The position numbers were made by a program, and so were the translations under genes. A stretch of DNA of 64,000 nt from DATAUD01 sp036268455 (GTDB lineage Bacteria; Verrucomicrobiota; Verrucomicrobiia; Limisphaerales; Palsa-1400), in assembly GCA_036268455.1 (NCBI GenBank), contig DATAUD010000111.1, positions 1 through 64,000 on the forward strand, in the 5' to 3' direction. Within the stretch, counting starts at the first letter, position 1, and every line of letters starts with the position of its first letter. Of this stretch, positions 61,745 through 64,000 are shown piece after piece. The notes beneath the pieces were generated by a model. The model was not told the DNA's origin and did no database searches. It saw only the letters and a list, made by a program, of their open reading frames with translations.

Positions 61745-62902
61745 TTATCTTTTGAAGCCGAGCAACAGGAGGGCAACATCGATAATAAACAGCAGGACAA
61801 TCGTCACTTCCAAAGTGAGCATCCAACGGTTGGTGCGGTCCTGGTTGAGCAACTGGTAGAGATTGTCCAGCGTCTTAAGTTTTTCATCGATGGTCCGGTG
61901 CCAATCGGCAAGGTGGAAGCGGGCGGAAATGTTTTCGTAAATACGCGCCAGGTGCCAATCGCCGAAGAATTTCGTAATGTTTGACAGCTCATCGCTGAAG
62001 CGCGCGAGGTCCACCCGGATTTCACGCAGTTCGCGCATGACGCCGACGCTCTTGCGCGGACGGCGCTGCGTGAGGTCGCGGTAGGAGCGTTCAAGGGCGT
62101 TGTCAAGAATCCGGTCGTAAGCCTCCAACTCTGCCAGTTGGAGGTTGGCCGATTCCAAAACGTAAAGGATTTCATCGACGCCCTGCGGTTCCTGGACGAC
62201 CAACGCGGCGTCCCAATCCAGGACGGCCAGGTCGTTTTCGTAATAGCTGAGGTAACGGCCGGTGGATTCATCGGCCTCCTGACGGGAAAGCTGGTTGACA
62301 TCCTCTTCCTGTGTGAGAAGGGCGGCGACTTCGCGGCGATGCTGATGAAGCCAATCCTCCGCGCTCAAGGGGCGGCCATCCTCGGCTACCAGCGGAGCGT
62401 CAATACAAAAAACCGTGTAGGCTTCCTCGTCCGCAAGTTGGGGGACGGGCTTGAGCAGAATGGGCGACAATTCACGGCGGGCTTCCTCGGCCAGTTGGCG
62501 GACCTCGCGGGTCAATTCGCCGTTGGAAAATTTCAAATCGTGATAGGCAACCAAATCCTCAATTGCCTGCACCTCGAACGGGACGGAAACGGTAATGCTC
62601 AACGCGCCGACGGGGAGAAATTTCACCGTTCGTTCAATGCGGACAGGGCCATTCGGGCCAATACGCTCCATTGGGGGCAACCGAACCATTTGCGGACGGT
62701 AAAAGAAGAGGTGGCGCGGGTTTCGGCGGCTGGTATCAACATTGAATTGAGCCACCGGCTGTCCGAGTAATTGCTGGAGCGGCTGGCGGATCATCTCGTA
62801 TGCCACGTCAAAAGCGTAAATATAAATGACTCTACCCGCGTAACGTTTAACGCCGCGGGGCGGTTCGTCGGCTATGACGGGTTCGAGCACAGGCGCCACC
62901 AT
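61745..62902 (-). CDS. Tail-anchored conserved hypothetical protein (RMND1/DUF155-like topology)
   Basis: 385 residues, cytoplasmic until a single C-terminal transmembrane helix (WMLTLEVTIVLLFIIDVALLLLGF) followed by two basic residues. The N-terminal part is alpha/beta (RVIYIYAFDVAYEMIRQPLQQ, FLPVGALSITVSVPF), the middle is acidic, and residues 210-350 are helical (LESANLQLAELEAYDRILD, IDEKLKTLDNLYQLL). The topology and helical middle recall the DUF155 (RMD1/RMND1, Sif) family, but I did not verify shared motifs. It is the gene just upstream of miaB and is probably cotranscribed. Confidence 0.6.
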   Translation of the reverse strand: MVAPVLEPVIADEPPRGVKRYAGRVIYIYAFDVAYEMIRQPLQQLLGQPVAQFNVDTSRRNPRHLFFYRPQMVRLPPMERIGPNGPVRIERTVKFLPVGALSITVSVPFEVQAIEDLVAYHDLKFSNGELTREVRQLAEEARRELSPILLKPVPQLADEEAYTVFCIDAPLVAEDGRPLSAEDWLHQHRREVAALLTQEEDVNQLSRQEADESTGRYLSYYENDLAVLDWDAALVVQEPQGVDEILYVLESANLQLAELEAYDRILDNALERSYRDLTQRRPRKSVGVMRELREIRVDLARFSDELSNITKFFGDWHLARIYENISARFHLADWHRTIDEKLKTLDNLYQLLNQDRTNRWMLTLEVTIVLLFIIDVALLLLGFKR

Positions 62903-63118
62903 AGTATAAAATACGACCGGCGGAAAGGATTGTCTAACTGGCTAGGAGTTTGCAGGTTGCGAAGTTTTTAACAGAAAAGTCACAGACGCCGGGGCTGATC
63001 TGGTGAACACTTTCACTGGACAAAACGTCTATTGGGATGATTGGAATGCCGATTGCTAGGGGCATTCCGGAGAGACGCGCAAGCGAATTTCCTTTTGAAC
63101 TGAATTAATAAACTGAAT

Positions 63119-63457
63119 ATGAAACCTAAAAAAAGCGCGGCAAAGGTCGCCCTGACACCGTCTGTTAAAACTCCCGGCCCCGTAAAATCGTCTCCTTCGG
63201 AGGCGGTGACGACAATCGACGTCAAAGCGGACGTCGGATTTGGCAACTCCTTGTATTTGAGGGGTGAAGGCTCCGGATTAAATTGGGAGCGCGGCGTGCC
63301 GCTGGCCTGTGTCGATGGCAAAACGTGGCGTTGGTCACAGCCCGTGAAAGCCCCGATCACATTCAAGGTGCTTCTCAACGACCAGGTTTGGTCGGCTGGG
63401 AATGATTTGAAGGTGAATCCCGGCCAAAAAATCGAGGTCGCGCCGGCTTTTAGCTGA
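63119..63457 (+). CDS. Small carbohydrate-binding-module-like protein
   Basis: 112 residues. A basic, disordered N-terminus of about 45 residues (MKPKKSAAKVALTPSV) precedes one beta-sandwich-like domain: IDVKADVGFGNSLYLRGEG, LNWERGVPLACVDGKTWRW, APITFKVLLNDQVWSAGND and KIEVAPAF. The SLYLRG...LxWxxG...W pattern resembles starch/glycogen-binding CBM20/48 folds. No signal peptide, so cytoplasmic. No function inferred beyond possible glycan or protein binding. A possible terminator follows. Confidence 0.6.
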   Translation: MKPKKSAAKVALTPSVKTPGPVKSSPSEAVTTIDVKADVGFGNSLYLRGEGSGLNWERGVPLACVDGKTWRWSQPVKAPITFKVLLNDQVWSAGNDLKVNPGQKIEVAPAFS

Positions 63458-63501
63458 GCGGCGTAGTCAAACTCAGGCAAAGTTCCACGATAGAAAGCAA
63501 G

Positions 63502-63547
63502 CCGCCCCGGGACAATTTTTGTTTCAGGGCGGAAAGGGGGTTTTTTT
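63502..63547 (+). terminator. Possible intrinsic terminator after the CBM-like gene
   Basis: A stem CCGCCC with GGGCGG (63502-63507 and 63527-63532) encloses a loop, and a run of seven T follows at 63541-63547. The 8-base gap between stem and T run weakens the case; an alternative pairing of CCCC with the following GGGGG would close that gap. Confidence 0.4.
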
Positions 63548-63609
63548 CCTTGCACGGGCAGTGGAAAAGATTATTTGTGGAGTGTTCTTTGATAGTTCAG
63601 CCGTAGCCA

Positions 63610-63755
63610 CCGCTGGGAACCTCGTGAAAATCGAGGACGGTTGCGCCACTGTGACGGGTTACTAAGTCCCAATGAGCCACTGGTTCCATTTTGGAACTGG
63701 GAAGGCGGGACGGAGGATCGAAGCCCGGAAGTCAGGACATCAGCGCGGTTATGCT
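63610..63755 (+). promoter_or_regulatory. Cobalamin riboswitch
   Basis: The conserved landmarks occur in order and spacing: GGGAACCTCGTGAAAATC, the CGCCACTGTGACGGG core, GTCCCAATGAGCCACTGG, TGGGAAGGC, and the B12-box-like GAAGCCCGGAAGTCAGGACA. It is followed by an intrinsic terminator and then the start of an exported protein, which fits off-switch control by adenosyl- or hydroxocobalamin. The assignment is by motif recognition; a covariance search would confirm the type. Confidence 0.85.
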
Positions 63756-63848
63756 CGTCGGGCCTTGCAAGCGCGAGGCCACTTCTCCGACAAAGAGAAG
63801 GATGAGGCCAGGCCGTTGAAACTGTTTTTCAACGGATCCCTACGAATG

Positions 63849-63887
63849 CCTTCATTCTCGGTTTTGCCGGAGTCTGAAGGTTTTTTT
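63849..63887 (+). terminator. Riboswitch expression-platform terminator
   Basis: CCTTCA (63849-63854) pairs with TGAAGG (63875-63880), with an inner CTCGG/CCGGAG pairing, and TTTTTTT follows at 63881-63887. It lies about 95 bases after the cobalamin aptamer and 58 bases before the next start codon. Formation of this hairpin when cobalamin binds would stop transcription early. Confidence 0.75.
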
Positions 63888-63945
63888 ATGCCTCCGGACT
63901 TCGCACTGGTCTCTCAATCATCACCCGAAAGTTGAAAGATCAGTC

Positions 63946-64000
63946 ATGCGAACCAAGATCATATTGTCGCTGGCCGCGGCCAGCCTCGTCCTCGTTTCCA
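63946..64000 (+). CDS. Exported protein under the cobalamin riboswitch, truncated by window end
   Basis: The ATG at 63946 follows GAAAG and opens MRTKIILSLAAASLVLVS, a basic start and hydrophobic core of a signal peptide. Only 18 codons are in the window. Genes behind such riboswitches are typically B12 uptake (TonB-dependent receptor, BtuB-like) or B12-independent enzymes; the signal peptide favours an uptake receptor or binding protein, but this is inference. Confidence 0.6.
   Translation, partial: MRTKIILSLAAASLVLVS

Noticed and set aside
63013..63555. A 180-codon minus-strand frame covering the CBM-like gene
   Set aside because: No recognisable motif; the plus-strand 112-residue protein has a clear domain-like pattern.

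Overview
The window looks like chromosomal DNA of a free-living, moderately GC-rich Gram-negative bacterium. I think it is a member of the Verrucomicrobiota (Pedosphaera/Limisphaera-like, 'subdivision 3'), but this is inferred from gene style and content, not from a marker gene. Supporting signs are secreted proteins that end in Ig-like, RCC1-like or lectin-like domains, several lineage-type proteins of unknown function, an atpD-atpC pair detached from the other ATP synthase genes, a membrane pyrophosphatase, and many ATGA or TAATG start/stop overlaps. Most of the window is ordinary, densely packed chromosome; neighbouring genes are often separated by 0-20 bases.

Layout. 0-7.4 kb: the end of a secreted sedolisin protease, then a leftward Uma2-cysQ-cysD operon (sulfate activation) and a compact uvrA. 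7.3-8.5 kb: a graveyard of small toxin-antitoxin type genes (truncated PIN toxin, frameshifted antitoxin, truncated nucleotidyltransferase). 8.5-11.8 kb: a two-gene restriction-modification system, lower in GC than its surroundings. 12.1-16.3 kb: a leftward glmM - aspartyl protease - PAS/GAF histidine kinase operon. 16.4-20.2 kb: a rightward atpD-atpC-trpA-manC cluster behind a clear sigma70 promoter. 20.2-26.7 kb: a PIN/antitoxin pair, transaldolase, a 1281-residue beta-helix-like protein with three exact-period 642-base superrepeats, and an SDR oxidoreductase. 26.8-31.6 kb: ECF sigma factor with a membrane partner, rnhB, a GH42 glycosidase lacking its usual acid/base glutamate, and a DciA/DUF721 protein. 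31.6-39.7 kb: a helical-repeat membrane protein, comM/yifB, an RCC1/Ig secreted protein, an O-methyltransferase-like protein, a coiled anchored protein and a cobalamin-binding protein.

39.7-45.9 kb is the most interesting part. A membrane-bound ion-pumping pyrophosphatase (hppA) is divergent from a protein of about 1150 residues that I propose is a PPi-type phosphoenolpyruvate carboxykinase. If so, the two genes form a pyrophosphate-centred carbon and energy node.

45.9-48.1 kb holds a Gfo/Idh/MocA dehydrogenase and a sugar isomerase/epimerase. 48.1-49.0 kb is a decayed, gene-poor stretch with an antitoxin remnant and the 3' two-thirds of a tRNA-Met(CAT) gene that abuts the proline catabolic operon (49.0-52.0 kb). 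52.0-55.5 kb: an RRM protein with an intrinsic terminator, yqgE, a divergent transketolase and tRNA-Arg(CCG). 55.6-62.9 kb: RbsD/FucU-like protein, an uncharacterised 1150-residue secreted protein, a small hydrolase flanked by two related palindromes, miaB and a tail-anchored protein. 63.1-64.0 kb: a small carbohydrate-module-like protein, then a cobalamin riboswitch with an intrinsic terminator ahead of an exported protein cut off by the window end.

No CRISPR array, insertion sequence, transposase, integrase, prophage or rRNA gene was seen.
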